From assembly GCA_003116995.1 (NCBI GenBank), contig BDSL01000050.1, positions 620,001 through 684,000 on the forward strand: 64,000 bases of DNA, in the 5' to 3' direction. Origin of the DNA: Yamagishiella unicocca (taxonomy: Eukaryota; Chlorophyta; Chlorophyceae; Chlamydomonadales; Volvocaceae). The position numbers were made by a program, and so were the translations under genes. Shown here piece by piece: positions 49,397 to 62,264 of the stretch (positions within the stretch are counted from its first letter, which is position 1; every line of letters begins with the position of its first letter). The notes under the pieces were generated by a model. The model did not search any database. It saw nothing but the letters and a program-made list of their open reading frames with translations, and was not told the DNA's origin.

Positions 49397-49950
49397 TCCT
49401 CCCACAAGAGCGGCTACGGCGCCGCCTTCCTCCCACAAGAGCGGCTACGGTGCAGGTGGCGGCGCTGTGGCTGCGACAGACCGCCCGGCGCGTGCTGGTG
49501 CGGGCGGCGCCACACTTGATGCCCCAGCGCCTTTTCGCTGGTGAGTAAGCGTGGCGTGTCACGATTGCCAGCGGGGCACACGAAATCTCCGGGTGTTGCT
49601 TTTGTGGGCTCACCACCGCTGTTGAGGCGTTGAGTTGGGTGAGGGGGCTGGGTTGGATGCGTATTTCGGCTTCCTAGCTACGTGTGAAGGTAGGAAGACT
49701 CATAAAAGAGCGTCTCCGGTCATAGGCATCATGGCGGCGGCATCACACCGCTAGCTGCACGCGCCGCAGAGCCTGAATGTTGCCAGCACATAGCCCAGCC
49801 GGCTAGTAACACGTAACCCAGACATGTTGCTAACACATAGCCCAGGCGGCGCGATACAGGCACACCGGTTTCGCCCACAGCGGGGGTCCACCCCACACTA
49901 CGACTCAGCAGCGCCTCCGCTCCGTCTACTCGCCTCCCATCTCTTCTTAT

Positions 49951-50013
49951 TGACCACCATCTTCATCGCCCTCGGTTTGTCGGCCGTGGATTCGCGGATT
50001 GCCTTTTAACCCC
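49951..50013 (+). repeat. Intronic element family A, copy 8
   Basis: CTTCATCGCCCTCGGTTTGT then CGGCCGTGGATTCGCGGATT and a CTTTTAACCCCC end. Confidence 0.85.
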
Positions 50014-51627
50014 CACGGGCGCCACCAAGCAACTCCCATCAGCGCTAACGCCCATTACGCGAGGCTCTACCCTCCTGGTCCGCGTGACGTGTTCCGATCA
50101 TGCGCCGCTGCCGTCCGCGCAGGCCGGCACCAAGTCCGCTGCACGTACGACCCGACGGCTCGCCGCTCCCGTCGCCGCTCCCTCTTTCGAGCTGCTGCGG
50201 GACACCATCATACTGCTCTAGCGGTTTCGGAGCAGCCTAGTGACGCTGCAGTGGGGTCGCTGCTTCTCCGCGACCCGGCCGACCCATCCAGCTGCAGCAC
50301 CGTGTGTAGTGGAGGTGCCGCTGCAGCTGCCACACGGCCGGGGGCAACGTGTGATACCGCCACCACCGCCACGCCCGCCCGCGTGCCTTCAATCGCCTTT
50401 AGGTCGTTGTTAGGCGGACACCTCCGATTCAAGTGGGGGTTGAGTGCGCGGAGTGCGCCAGTGCAGACCGGCGGGCCGTAGGTCGCTGCGAGCGCCGCGT
50501 TCGGTTCGTCAGCGCAACCGACAGCTACGCCCGGGGGGAGATACCGCAACGGAGTGGGTGTGTGGGCTGGGCGGAGACGTGGAGGTGCCGATACCATTTG
50601 GGGGGGCTGCCAATGCGATGGGCGATGGTACGGTACCAGGAGCGAGGGCACCCATTGACCTATCAGGGTTTCTCTGGTACCCCGGGCGGACTGCGTGGGT
50701 GCGTGGGCGTGCGGTTATAAGCCCCACAGTAACACAGTCCCCCACCATCGCGAGGGGACGGGAAGCCGGGTTTGACGTCGCGATTTCCGCCAGATCGGCC
50801 CCGTGACATGCCAGCTGTGTAGTATTATTCTGGGTCACCAGATGGAAGTTCCGGAGCAGTTTTAGCTCGTTGATTATGTATAATAGTTTTCTTCTTCACG
50901 CCAGAGCCTCTTTGGAGCGGTAATAAACAATGCAGAGGATCGAGACGAATGGATGCACCGACAACAGACGCCGTAAGGAACAGCCAAGGCGACGGCCAAG
51001 ACGTCTTACGTGGTCATACGTCAACACGAACGTATTCTCGACATGTGCCAAACAAGGACCACCCCAGAAAGCCACAGTTACTGGAGAGCCCTACCCAACC
51101 CGAGCTCCAGAACCAGTACCAGATGCTCGGACGTCGAGTGTAGGTGTATTGCGGAAAACCTTTGTTCGGTCACTACAATTGGAGAAAATGCCGTTCTATA
51201 GCTGAGCTGTTCCTTATGTAGATATCAAGGCCACTGGATTTTGGGCAGTGGTTACCTGGTTAATGTTCTTCATTGATAGATGCGTTGCTGCATTTGTCGA
51301 CGCAAGCATGTTGTATCGCCCCTTCGCTTCGCTCCGGAAGGCTTAGCAGTCGTATCTCTAGCGGCCTGGGTTTGAATATGAAGTTTCCCTTAGGAGGGGC
51401 GCCTAAAGGCCCTCGGCCCTCGGCCCTCGAGCGAGGTGGGAACGGCGATTGCGAACATAATGCGTCTGCCTAAGGCGGAGAGAGGCGCCATTGCGGATGG
51501 AAATCCGGAGGTTGCAAAGGCTACTGTCATGGCACTGCTGAGGGGTAGGGATGTCTATCGGGATTCTTGAGCTTCATCAACCCGTCGCCATGCTACTACT
51601 CTGCGGCGACGCGCGTCGGTCTCTCTC

Positions 51628-51755
51628 GACGCTGCCGGCGACGCTGCCGGCGACGCGTGTCGCTGCGGCGACGCTGCCGGCGACGCGTGTCGCTGCGGCG
51701 ACGCTGCCGGCGACGCGTGTCGCTGCGGCGACGCTGCCGGCGACGCGCGTCGGTC
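51628..51755. repeat. 30-bp tandem repeat, four copies
   Basis: Units ACGCTGCCGGCGACGCGTGT then CGCTGCGGCG. Confidence 0.9.
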
Positions 51756-52212
51756 TCTATCTTGCTACTGATCATGGCAGCTTGCACCGTGTGCTGCCAC
51801 TGTGCTCGTCTGGAACCCGCCGGCCTGGTTGCGACCCCCGCACGCGTTGCGGCTGGGCCTTGGTGAACTACAGCTGTAGCTGTCCGCAACTAGCCGGTGT
51901 TTTGGAATGCGTGGTTTCGCGAGACTTTGCACAGATGGACCCGCACGACGCGCCCTGGAAGCTACGGCTGGTTCTTCGTTTGCCGGTTGCGCCGGTGCAC
52001 CTAGCATGGGCGTGACATGCGTGGTATGTGCTCTAGTTCATGCTTTTCCCACCCCCCCGGTGTGCAGGCGTGGCGGCTGGCCCAGGCCCAGGCAGCACGG
52101 TGGCCCCTGCAGGTGAGTCCCGGCTCCTCCTGCCATTAACGCATGTGGAGCTATGCGCTGTGGTTGCGCTCTGTGCAGTGTTTGCGACTCCATTTGCCTG
52201 TGGGCCCGAGCC

Positions 52213-52332
52213 CGTGCCAGCCAATGTGCCCGTGCCAGCAGCCAATGTGCCCGTGCCAGCAGCCAATGTGCCCGTGCCAGCAGCCAATGTGCCCGTGCCA
52301 GCAGCCAATGTGCCCGTGCCAGCAGCCGACGC
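52213..52332. repeat. 21-bp tandem repeat, about six copies
   Basis: GTGCCCGTGCCAGCAGCCAAT units, in an inferred intron of the NTPase-like pseudogene. Confidence 0.9.
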
Positions 52333-53121
52333 ATCAAGCCCTGTTCGGCCACACTCCTGCCGCTGCATAATTGCTTTCCTGTGTTGACGGGCGCACCGGG
52401 GGCCTTGCATGCAGGGCCCCCCACCACCCCGCTGCTGGGCGAAGCAGCCCGCCTCAAGCAGCTGTCTGGCACCTGCTGGGAGCGGACCAACGCCGCTGGC
52501 GCAACACAGCTGTACGTGGACAACTGCGGAGTGGTTCAACGCATCGTGGTGTGGGCCGAGCGCCATTTGGACCTCCTCAGGACGGGTCGGTCGAACAACC
52601 ACACCAACAGCCCGATGGTCATCTCCGACATCGCCCGTCAAGGTGGGCGCTTCAGGCGGCTGCTTCAGGTGCTCGGGCTGTGCTCGGGCTGTCTGCTCCA
52701 TGCAGGGCCCGCACAGGAACTGTGTGCGGTCTGGGGAGCCTGGAGCGGAACATGCAGCTGTTATTTCAGCCTATCATATCTGCCACGGACCGGGCGGACA
52801 AAAGGATGCAAGGGACTGCTTCGGTTGCTGCTTCTTTCTTGACTAGGGGCCGTCTGGCTCGTTAGCTGCTTCGGTGACAGAATCCGTGGCAAGGACTGGG
52901 GAGACAATCTGTGTGAATTAGCGGGGCTGTGGGACACACTGACATCTCGTCCGCCTGACACTGCATTTCCCGCAGTCGGGAAAGACATACAAGCAGCGGG
53001 TCTTGGTTCCGGCGGTGATGGCGAAGGCGATGCGGGGGAGCGCAGACACGCGCGCCGACCTCACGATCCTCCGTCTGCAAGGCGACCTGCTGGACCGGCA
53101 GGTGCGAAGTGGTGACGCGGC

Positions 53122-53248
53122 GGGCAGACACCCGCGGCGCCATCCGGCCTCCTCCCATGCTATGTGCTGCCGCCTCGGCGGGCAGGCACCCGCGGCGTCA
53201 TTCGGCCTCCTCCCATGCTATGTGCTGCCACCTCGGCGGGCAGGCACC
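53122..53248. repeat. ~62-bp tandem duplication
   Basis: Two copies of a segment with GGCCTCCTCCCATGCTATGT then GCTGCCGCCTCGGCGGGCAG, in an intron-like stretch of the pseudogene. Confidence 0.85.
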
Positions 53249-56125
53249 GGTTGGCCATTGCAGCTCTGAAGCTGCGGAAGCGCACCCTAGGGCACCATGT
53301 GAAAACTTATATGTTCTCCATGTTTGTAGCGCCGAGCTGGTCGCCTCGTGGAGTTCCGGTTTGCATAACATCTATCTCCTAATCCACACATTGCGCAGGA
53401 CGGCGCTGAGCGCATGATGCACAGCCTGCTCATGAAGCTAGTGCTGCGGGCGCCCAAGGACAGCGTGCCCGTGGGGCAGGCTGCGTGGAAGAATGCGCAG
53501 AACGTGCTCGCAAACTCGGGGAGACCGGCGAAGCCTCAGAGCCGGACCCGCGTGGCCAATGCCATCATCAGCTTCTTGCACGGGGTGCAGGTGCCCGTGC
53601 TCGTGCTCTTCGGTGCGTGGCAGCTGGCCCGTGTACGCATGCTGTGGCTACAGTCGTCTGTCAGTTGGGCCGGGGGAGACGCTGACGTTCTCGAATAGTT
53701 AGCCCAGCTTTACTTGCAGATAGCCCAGCATATACCCTTAGCAGCATCCGTGCAGAGAGTGCCGGCTTGTGATATTGACTTTCTCTTGCGATTTTGTTTC
53801 CAGGCAAGGCCATGCTCGGACCTCTTCTGCTGCTGCGGTTGCTGGGGCCTCGCTTGGAATGCGCGCTAGTTACGTGATTTAGTTGCCGCAGGTTCACATC
53901 AAAGCTTGCGCCGCGGCTGCCGCCGCCGATTTTGTGCAGACGAGGATCAGAGCTTCTTCCTGCCGAGCCACGCCGGCGCCTTAGACACCTCCGGGGCGCT
54001 GTTCGTCCGGGACGTGCTGTTCAGGCAGCTGCTGGTGTCTACTGCCCGCCCAACGTGCTGTGGTGCGTCACCGGCAGCTCCATGGCACAGACGTGGATAA
54101 GCATCGCCAGCTTACCCACGTACGGCTGTACGCTCATCACGCGGGTCAACCAGGTCACGCTGCCCGCGTCGTACTCATCGGCCCACATGGACCTGGTGTG
54201 GGAGAAGCGCAAGCCGCGGTATGAGCCACAGCAGGAGCTTGACCCGCGGCTGCGGGAGCTGAGCGAGCCGTCTCCTGCGCTGCTGACGACGCTGGTGGAG
54301 GACTGGGTGGCCGCAGGGCGCCCGGCAGACGTGGCTGCGTTCGTGGGCAGGTTTGTGTTGTGAGGACCAAGCTGGAGGAGGTGAGTTGCCGCGTAGCCGC
54401 ATCTGCATATCTCCGGGGAGCAGGGGGCCATGTCCGCAACTTGGAGACGGCCAGCTTTGACAGGGTGGCTACATCCACCCTGGCTAGAGCGACCTGCACG
54501 TCGCTGTGTAGCTCCCAAAGTGCACTAGCGGCTGACGGGGTGCTGGTCCTAGTCAGGGTTGCCTTAGGGGGTGGTGCAGGCCGCGCCATCCTGGGTGCTG
54601 GGCTGGCACGGAGCACCGCGCAAAATTCGACATCCGCTTTTGGCTCTGCGATCTTTTGCGTTTGGCCATAATGATAGTGTCATTCACCCTGGTCGCACTC
54701 CACGTCCCGCGGTTGCCATGCTCGCTGTGCGTTGTGGCAACCAAACCCTTGAACATAATATAACCAAATAACCAAACCCTTAACTAACGCCGCCTTCCCC
54801 CTGATCCGCAGTCCCGCAAAGAGTGGGCGCTCGCTATTACGTGCATGCCGCCGGAGCAGCTGCGTGCCGTGTACGACATGTCGTTCGTGACCATGGGGTC
54901 GTCCGCGCAGTCAGAGCTGCACCTGGGCCCGCGCCGGTTCCTGGAGCCGCACCTGACGACGTCACAGGACGGGCGCCGCTGCCACCTGATGGATGCCCAC
55001 CAGCGGCAAATCGTGCAGGTGGGTGCGTGCACTCCAAAACGTTTCATTTGCTGCTCGCGCGCGCTGGGTGCTGTAATCGTGAGATTCATGGGATTTTAAT
55101 TTTAATAAATCCTGCATCACTTGGGCTCGTCGCATGCTTGTGTGCTTGCACACGCGCATGTGTGCAGATCGATAGATGGTAATGCGGCGGCGTGGTTGGT
55201 GATCCCTGCGCACAGGGAGATGCGGCGGTATGGACCACCCCACTCCAGAGCCGTGCACTGACCTCTGGCCTCGTCGGATTGCTTGGCTGCAGATGACCAT
55301 CACCAGGGAGGGGACTCTGAAGTCTGAACACCACCTAGGGCAGCCTGGAATGCAGCGCGTCGCTGACAGAGCTGGAGGCGGGGCTCTTGCTGCTGCGGCT
55401 GGGCGAGGCCGCCGACTACCTGTTCGGCGCCCGCCGCGCGCGCCGACGGCTGATCGACGAGCTTCCAACTGGTGCTGACCGCTTCCGCGCGATGCTCGAG
55501 GTTGGCCGGGCTTGAGTCTGGGCTGCACGCTGCGGCGTTTGAGGGCTGCACGCTGCGGCGTTTGGGGTCTGCACTCTTGCCGCAGCACCCTCACTGCTGC
55601 GGTCCCTGCGGTGCATGCGTGGCAGGGTCCGTTGGCGCCAGCTACGTCCTGTGCTGTCCTTACTTGCTGTACGCCTGAGGCGCGGGCTATCCCAGTGTGT
55701 CCTGTTCGTGCATAGCACTGCCTTGCAGCAACATTCGCATGGCGTGTAAAAATGGTGCTCGCTTACGGAACAGGCGCTGGCGAATGATGCGGGCAAGGCG
55801 CTGGCCGACACCCGGTGCAAGGCGCTGGCACCAGATGTGTCGAAGGCGGAGATCTGGGAGGTGTGGGAGGAGACGGAGTGGTTCACGAGGCGCTGGCATC
55901 CCAATGGAACAACAAGAAGTGGTATGCCGGGAACAAGGAGACGCTGACGACCAACTTCGACATGCTGGTCTTCCACCTCAGGTGTGGCAGCCGCCGCACT
56001 GAGCGCCGCTTCAGCAAGGGAGGGCGGGTTGCATGCCCATCATGCTCTGCAGCCCTGCTCGTCATTCACCGCGCAGCCTTGCCCAGCTGGTTACAGCCAT
56101 CTCGTGCACTTGCAAGAAACAATCA

Positions 56126-59100
56126 CCCCCCTTCCGCACCCGCCCCCTCCAGTCGTGTGTACACACAATGTGCGCGTTGGACTGAAGCGACTGCAATGAG
56201 GCCATCGAGGGGTAGCATGACGAGGTGGCCGAGCGGTGGAGGGTGCAAGGGCGGCAGGGCGCGGCGAATCGCAGCAGGCTCGCAACGTGCCGCCATGAAG
56301 CGCGCTGGGCTGGGGATTGTGGAAGCACGGTTTGTCCGAACGCAGACGTCCGCAGCCACCAGCGTGGCTTTGATAACCTTTGGAACCAGCACAAACCCGA
56401 AGTTGCCGTTGGTTGGCATCGTCGTTGTGCCGAGAGCCAGGTCCTCGCGCAGCAGGTCCACTTGCTGGTAGTCGAATGCCTTTCGGCCGTCCGCTGACTG
56501 CAGCACAGCAGCCTGCCGCTGTCGCCTCCACGAGAGAATCTAGTGGTCGTGTCCTTCCCAATCTTGCTGCAAGATGCGGGCAGCGCAGAAAGGTATGCAA
56601 AAGTAGCCCTACGCTACCTTTCTACTTCTTCCACCAGCCAAGAGAAGGCAGGCGGGCATCGCATTCTCGTTTGGTTGTGGTATTTAAGTTTTGGTTTCAA
56701 CCAAGGTTGCCTGGTTTATAAGCAATCCAAGATGCGCCAACTACAAGGCCTGTGGAAGCTCACGGCACGGCGACAGAAGACTATATTGTTTAAGCATTCA
56801 GCATGTACTCAGGCTAACATATCGCCCTTAATTAGATTACTGGAGTGCCGCATGCGCACTGGACGGTTAGACTACCGGTAATTACCCGGTGAACGACAGA
56901 GTCATGAAGCTCCTCGTCGCAGACTATTCAAGTCGTCAAACCTAACAACTATTCAAGGCATAGATTCCCACGACGGATCAACATCAAATGTGACAGCCGG
57001 GCAGCCGCACAGGCAGTGCTGCTGGTGTGCTGCTGGGCCTGGTGGAGGCGGTGGACGTGTGGCTGACGTCGGGGCTGCCCTCACCGTGTGGTGTCCGCGG
57101 CGTCGGTGGCGGGCCGAGCTGGGCCGAGCCTCCTCACGCTGGGTGTCAGGAACGATGCCGGCGATGCCGTGGCGGCGTCTTGGGCGCTACCGTCCTGGCT
57201 GCTTCGCGCGGTGGCAAACCGGTTGGGCAAACCAGCAGGGCGATGCAGACGGCCATGTGCGGCGCTGTTGATGTTACCGCTGTTGCCAGGAACTGGTTTC
57301 CGGGCCGTTGCTACGCCTTCATCGCAAGGCTGGGTGGGGCAGCGTGCAGCAGCCTGCCCTGGGTCAAGTACGTCCACTCCTTCAGTCTGTTCTGCAAGTT
57401 ATTGCCGCCCGCGTCGTACGGCGGGTCGTACATCATGGCGCCGGTGCCCGCCGATGAGGTGTTGCGGCTGCTGGCCTCTCGCCCCTCCCTGGCCCCCCTA
57501 CCTACCCCCTCCCGCCGCTTCACCCTAGCGCAGGCTGTCCTCCCCAGTCATGTCGAGTAGCGTCTCCGCCACCAGCCTCTTCTCCGTCACGGTGTTGGTG
57601 TGGCCCAGGAAGCCGCCCACGTCAGCGGCTGCTCTGCCGTACACTCCATCTTGGGCGTGGGGTTGCTTATTGGGAAGGTGATGGGGCGCTGCTGAGGGTC
57701 ACCCGCTTGCCATCCCCCACCAACCCACCCGCTCCACCACCTCCAAAAACAGCTGCCCGTCGTCCGACTCCTCCCTGCGGACGAAGCGCTTGACGCGCGG
57801 CCGGGTCGGGGCGGCGGCAGTGGCGGTTACTCAATCCGTGTGTAAACAGCAGCAAGGCTGGCTGCCGTCTCTGTATCTTCGACTAGTAGGAATGGGACTG
57901 CCCTTTCGTCCCTGGGCTGCTCAGTGTCCTCACAAACCTTAGGTACCGATGAATGTTCAAGAGGAAATGGCGTTAAAAAACGCCGTCATCCTGTTGTGGA
58001 ATCGGTATCCCCTATACTACCTTATTTCCATCTGGCGTTTGCCCAGTCGAATCCTTGCAACTCAGGGACACCGTCGTAACGCACAGTGTATCGACAACGA
58101 TGCTGCCCGTGGACCTGCCAGCTGCACGGTGGCTCTATGTAAGGACCGACTCACGCGACAGCTGCAGGGTGTCCCACGTGCTGTTTCGGACCACATAGCC
58201 CGTACCGTATTCGAACGCGCCTTGCAAAGCTGTCAAAACCGTCTGATGAGATACGCCACGCGCTAGCGAGCCATGCCTCACCTCCACCTCACCTCATAGC
58301 TCCAGTAGCTGTGACTCCGCGATCCAGTCGCTGCTCGCCGTCCCCAGCGGCACTGCAATCTGTGGAATGTGCAAGGCCCATGGCAGCACTTTACCGGGAC
58401 CGGCTCGCACACACTGCCTCCCAACGCGCCGCGGCCCCCTGTTTCTTCCCACCATGACTACAGCATAGCGCAGCTACTCAAAGCGAGTGACCTTGCGGAT
58501 CGCACCATGGGTGGTGTACGCATCCGCCAAGAGACGGACCTGTGAGGAGGTTGCGGCGGTTGGGTTGTTACTTTGTGGTGATATGGATTTGGAGAGGGTG
58601 GGCGAAATGGCGATGAGGCGGAGGACATAGGCAGGGTGTGGACACAAGACCACCCGGGGCTCCCTCCCCTGCAAGGCGGACGGTTCCTCAGCACCAACTA
58701 TTCCTCCATCCGCACCATGACCACCTTCCTAGACCTGTTCTCCGACACCACCACCACCTACGGCACTACCGGCACCCACAACCTCGCCTAGGGCCCCGGT
58801 GGCCACCCCTCACCGGGACTCCAACTCCGGCGCAGCACTGCCCGGCCGTACCTGCGCCGCAACTCTGAGCTTGAATCCAAACACGCTCTGGATCCGCGCG
58901 ATATCGCACTTGGATCCGTCCGCCGAAATGGAGGCCCGTGCAGAAAGCGGACGCCACCGCCCAAAGCAGCGCCCCCTGGCCCTGCTCCCCACTAACAACT
59001 GTGATCCTTCGCAGGGCAAGCAGGCACGTTAAGCGCAAGGGTAAGGGTTCCCACTCCAGGTGTGTTCTACGACACATGTCGCACCCGAGTACCCTGGCCG

Positions 59101-59194
59101 CGAAAGCCTCTGCATGGCAGCCCCACACCGGCGTCACATCCGGCGATATGCGGCTCCTCCAGCATGTCAACCCCGACGCCCCCCCGCTGCCCGC
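56126..59194. repeat. 3.07-kb tandem unit, copy 1
   Basis: The junction is a C-run followed by TTCCGCACCCGCCCCCTCC. The unit recurs at +3069 and +6139 with very few differences. It contains the two terminal exons of an unknown plus-strand gene (58474-58541 and 58635-58791), a possible plus-strand segment near 57290-57480 (NWFPGRCYAFIARLGG) and a coding-like minus-strand stretch near 57540-57810 (GGFLGHTNTVTEKRLVAETL and RVKRFVRREESDDGQLFLEV). None is recognised. An AT-richer, apparently non-coding part lies at about 56640-56985. Confidence 0.9.
58474..58791 (+). CDS. Terminal two exons of an unknown gene in tandem unit 1
   Basis: Exons 58474-58541 (acceptor GCGCAG, donor GTGAGG) and 58635-58791 (acceptor GGCAG, stop TAG) join in frame. 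They read LLKASDLADRTMGGVRIRQE then TDLVWTQDHPGLPPLQGGRF, LSTNYSSIRTMTTFLDLFSD and TTTTYGTTGTHNLA. The upstream exons were not resolved and the family is unknown. The antisense strand of the first exon also looks coding for 21 residues, but does not connect to a partner. Confidence 0.4.
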
Positions 59195-62100
59195 TCCCCC
59201 TTCCGCACCCGCCCCCTCCAGTCGTGTGTACACACAATGTGCGCGTTGGACTGAAGCGACTGCAATGAGGCCATCGAGGGGTAGCATGACGAGGTGGCCG
59301 AGCGGTGGAGGGTGCAAGGGCGGCAGGGCGCGGCGAATCGCAGCAGGCTCGCAACGTGCCGCCATGAAGCGCGCTGGGCTGGGGATTGTGGAAGCACGGT
59401 TTGTCCGAACGCAGACGTCCGCAGCCACCAGCGTGGCTTTGATAACCTTTGGAACCAGCACAAACCCGAAGTTGCCGTTGGTTGGCATCGTCGTTGTGCC
59501 GAGAGCCAGGTCCTCGCGCAGCAGGTCCACTTGCTGGTAGTCGAATGCCTTTCGGCCGTCCGCTGACTGCAGCACAGCAGCCTGCCGCTGTCGCCTCCAC
59601 GAGAGAATCTAGTGGTCGTGTCCTTCCCAATCTTGCTGCAAGATGCGGGCAGCGCAGAAAGGTATGCAAAAGTAGCCCTACGCTACCTTTCTACTTCTTC
59701 CACCAGCCAAGAGAAGGCAGGCGGGCATCGCATTCTCGTTTGGTTGTGGTATTTAAGTTTTGGTTTCAACCAAGGTTGCCTGGTTTATAAGCAATCCAAG
59801 ATGCGCCAACTACAAGGCCTGTGGAAGCTCACGGCACGGCGACAGAAGACTATATTGTTTAAGCATTCAGCATGTACTCAGGCTAACATATCGCCCTTAA
59901 TTAGATTACTGGAGTGCCGCATGCGCACTGGACGGTTAGACTACCGGTAATTACCCGGTGAACGACAGAGTCATGAAGCTCCTCGTCGCAGACTATTCAA
60001 GTCGTCAAACCTAACAACTATTCAAGGCATAGATTCCCACGACGGATCAACATCAAATGTGACAGCCGGGCAGCCGCACAGGCAGTGCTGCTGGTGTGCT
60101 GCTGGGCCTGGTGGAGGCGGTGGACGTGTGGCTGACGTCGGGGCTGCCCTCACCGTGTGGTGTCCGCGGCGTCGGTGGCGGGCCGAGCTGGGCCGAGCCT
60201 CCTCACGCTGGGTGTCAGGAACGATGCCGGCGATGCCGTGGCGGCGTCTTGGGCGCTACCGTCCTGGCTGCTTCGCGCGGTGGCAAACCGGTTGGGCAAA
60301 CCAGCAGGGCGATGCAGACGGCCATGTGCGGCGCTGTTGATGTTACCGCTGTTGCCAGGAACTGGTTTCCGGGCCGTTGCTACGCCTTCATCGCAAGGCT
60401 GGGTGGGGCAGCGTGCAGCAGCCTGCCCTGGGTCAAGTACGTCCACTCCTTCAGTCTGTTCTGCAAGTTATTGCCGCCCGCGTCGTACGGCGGGTCGTAC
60501 ATCATGGCGCCGGTGCCCGCCGATGAGGTGTTGCGGCTGCTGGCCTCTCGCCCCTCCCTGGCCCCCCTACCTACCCCCTCCCGCCGCTTCACCCTAGCGC
60601 AGGCTGTCCTCCCCAGTCATGTCGAGTAGCGTCTCCGCCACCAGCCTCTTCTCCGTCACGGTGTTGGTGTGGCCCAGGAAGCCGCCCACGTCAGCGGCTG
60701 CTCTGCCGTACACTCCATCTTGGGCGTGGGGTTGCTTATTGGGAAGGTGATGGGGCGCTGCTGAGGGTCACCCGCTTGCCATCCCCCACCAACCCACCCG
60801 CTCCACCACCTCCAAAAACAGCTGCCCGTCGTCCGACTCCTCCCTGCGGACGAAGCGCTTGACGCGCGGCCGGGTCGGGGCGGCGGCAGTGGCGGTTACT
60901 CAATCCGTGTGTAAACAGCAGCAAGGCTGGCTGCCGTCTCTGTATCTTCGACTAGTAGGAATGGGACTGCCCTTTCGTCCCTGGGCTGCTCAGTGTCCTC
61001 ACAAACCTTAGGTACCGATGAATGTTCAAGAGGAAATGGCGTTAAAAAACGCCGTCATCCTGTTGTGAAATCGGTATCCCCTATACTACCTTATTTCCAT
61101 CTGGCGTTTGCCCAGTCGAATCCTTGCAACTCAGAGGACACCGTCGTAACGCACAGTGTATCGACAACGATGCTGCCCGTGGACCTGCTGCCCGTGGACC
61201 TGCCAGCTGCACGGTGGCTCTATGTAAGGACCGACTCACGCGACAGCTGCAGGGTGTCCCACGTGCTGTTTCGGACCACATAGCCCGTACCGTATTCGAA
61301 CGCGCCTTGCAAAGCTGTCAACACCGTCTGATGAGATACGCCACGCGCTAGCGAGCCATGCCTCACCTCCACCTCACCTCATAGCTCCAGTAGCTGTGAC
61401 TCCGCGATCCAGTCGCTGCTCGCCGTCCCCAGCGGCCCTGCAACCTGTGGAATGTGCACTTTACCGGGACCGGCTCGCACACACTGCCTCCCAACGCGCC
61501 GCGGCCCCCTGTTTCTTCCCACCATGACTACAGCATAGCGCAGCTACTCAAAGCGAGTGACCTTGCGGATCGCACCATGGGCGGTGTACGCATCCGCCAA
61601 GAGACGGACCTGTGAGGAGGTTGCGGCGGTTGGGTTGTTACTTTGTGGTGATATGGATTTGGAGAGGGTGGGCGAAATGGCGATGAGGCGGAGGACATAG
61701 GCAGGGTGTGGACACAAGACCACCCGGGGCTCCCTCCCCTGCAAGGCGGACGGTTCCTCAGCACCAACTATTTCTCCATCCGCACCATGACCACCTTCCT
61801 AGACCTGTTCTCCGACACCACCACCACCTACGGCACTACCGGCACCCACAACCTCGCCTAGGGCCCCGGTGGCCACCCCTCACCGGGACTCCAACTCCGG
61901 CGCAGCACTGCCCGGCCGTACCTGCGCCGCAACTCTGAGCTTGAATCCAAACACGCTCTGGATCCGCGCGATATCGCACTTGGATCCGTCCGCCGAAATG
62001 GAGGCCCGTGCAGAAAGCGGACGCCACCGCCCAAAGCAGCGCCCCCTGGCCCTGCTCCCCACTAACAACTGTGATCCTTCGCAGGGCAAGCAGGCACGTT

Positions 62101-62264
62101 AAGCGCAAGGGTAAGGGTTCCCACTCCAGGTGTGTTCTACGACACATGTCGCACCCGAGTACCCTGGCCGCGAAAGCCTCTGCATGGCAGCCCCACACCG
62201 GCGTCACATCCGGCGATATGCGGCTCCTCCAGCATGTCAACCCCGACGCCCCCCCGCTGCCCGC
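59195..62264. repeat. 3.07-kb tandem unit, copy 2
   Basis: Nearly identical to copy 1. Visible differences: TGG to TGA near 61067, a 15-bp duplication near 61185 (GGACCTGCTGCCCGT type), loss of about 16 bp near 61459, and scattered substitutions. Confidence 0.9.
61544..61861 (+). CDS. Terminal two exons of the same unknown gene in tandem unit 2
   Basis: Exons 61544-61611 and 61705-61861 repeat those at 58474-58791. One visible amino-acid change is Ser to Phe in the NYSSIRTM motif; other differences are silent. Conservation of the frame between copies is compatible with function but also with very recent duplication. Confidence 0.4.

Larger units (their letters stand above)
47789..52067. other. 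Region without a confident gene
   Basis: Contains a possible exon at about 49454-49541 (VAALWLRQTARRVLVRAAPH, followed by a GTGAGT donor), open frames at 48359-48931 and 50444-50806 without recognisable domains, and intronic-type elements C (49313-49396) and A (49951-50013). Their presence suggests this stretch is or was intronic. Confidence 0.4.
52068..55981 (+). pseudogene. P-loop NTPase-like gene with frameshifts
   Basis: Exon-like segments: 52068-52112, 52415-52642, 52976-53101, 53399-53612, 53940-54380, 54812-55018, 55339-55500, 55774-55981. The third begins SGKTYKQRVLVPAVM, and joined to DIARQ of the second it would give a Walker A-like QSGKT. The fourth ends VPVLVLF and the fifth begins DEDQSFFLPSHAG; together they make a Walker B-like hydrophobic-DE. 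Then come NVLWCVTGSSMAQTWISIAS (sensor-like) and VTLPASYSSAHMDLVW. Breaks: exon 2 to 3 is out of phase by one base; a frameshift near 54034 separates FRQLL from VYCPPN; another near 54357 separates FVGRFV from VRTKLEE; a third near 55911 lies before WNNKKWYAGNKETL. Other genes in the window need no such corrections, so decay is more likely than sequencing error. The family is not recognised; a nucleotide-binding protein of mobile-element origin is possible. Confidence 0.5.

Noticed and set aside
56220..56300. tRNA-like A box GAGGTGGCCGAGCGGT, repeated in each tandem unit
   Set aside because: No matching T-arm (GGTTCGAATCC type) or acceptor stem is found at the right distance.
57380..57520. 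Minus-strand DPPY motif suggesting an adenine methyltransferase
   Set aside because: The surrounding residues lack the FxGxG SAM-binding motif, and the opposite strand reads at least as well. The four-residue motif alone is not evidence.
58474..58539. Minus-strand exon-like segment reading VRLLADAYTTHGAIRKVTRF with an AG acceptor and stop
   Set aside because: The plus strand of the same bases gives two exons joining in frame with proper donor and acceptor. The minus reading has no in-frame partner exon.
58766..59575. 270-codon minus-strand open frame in each tandem unit
   Set aside because: GC-rich antisense openness is common here. The second half is Gly/Arg-rich without motifs, and several possible splice sites interrupt it. 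I could not decide strand, so no gene is called.
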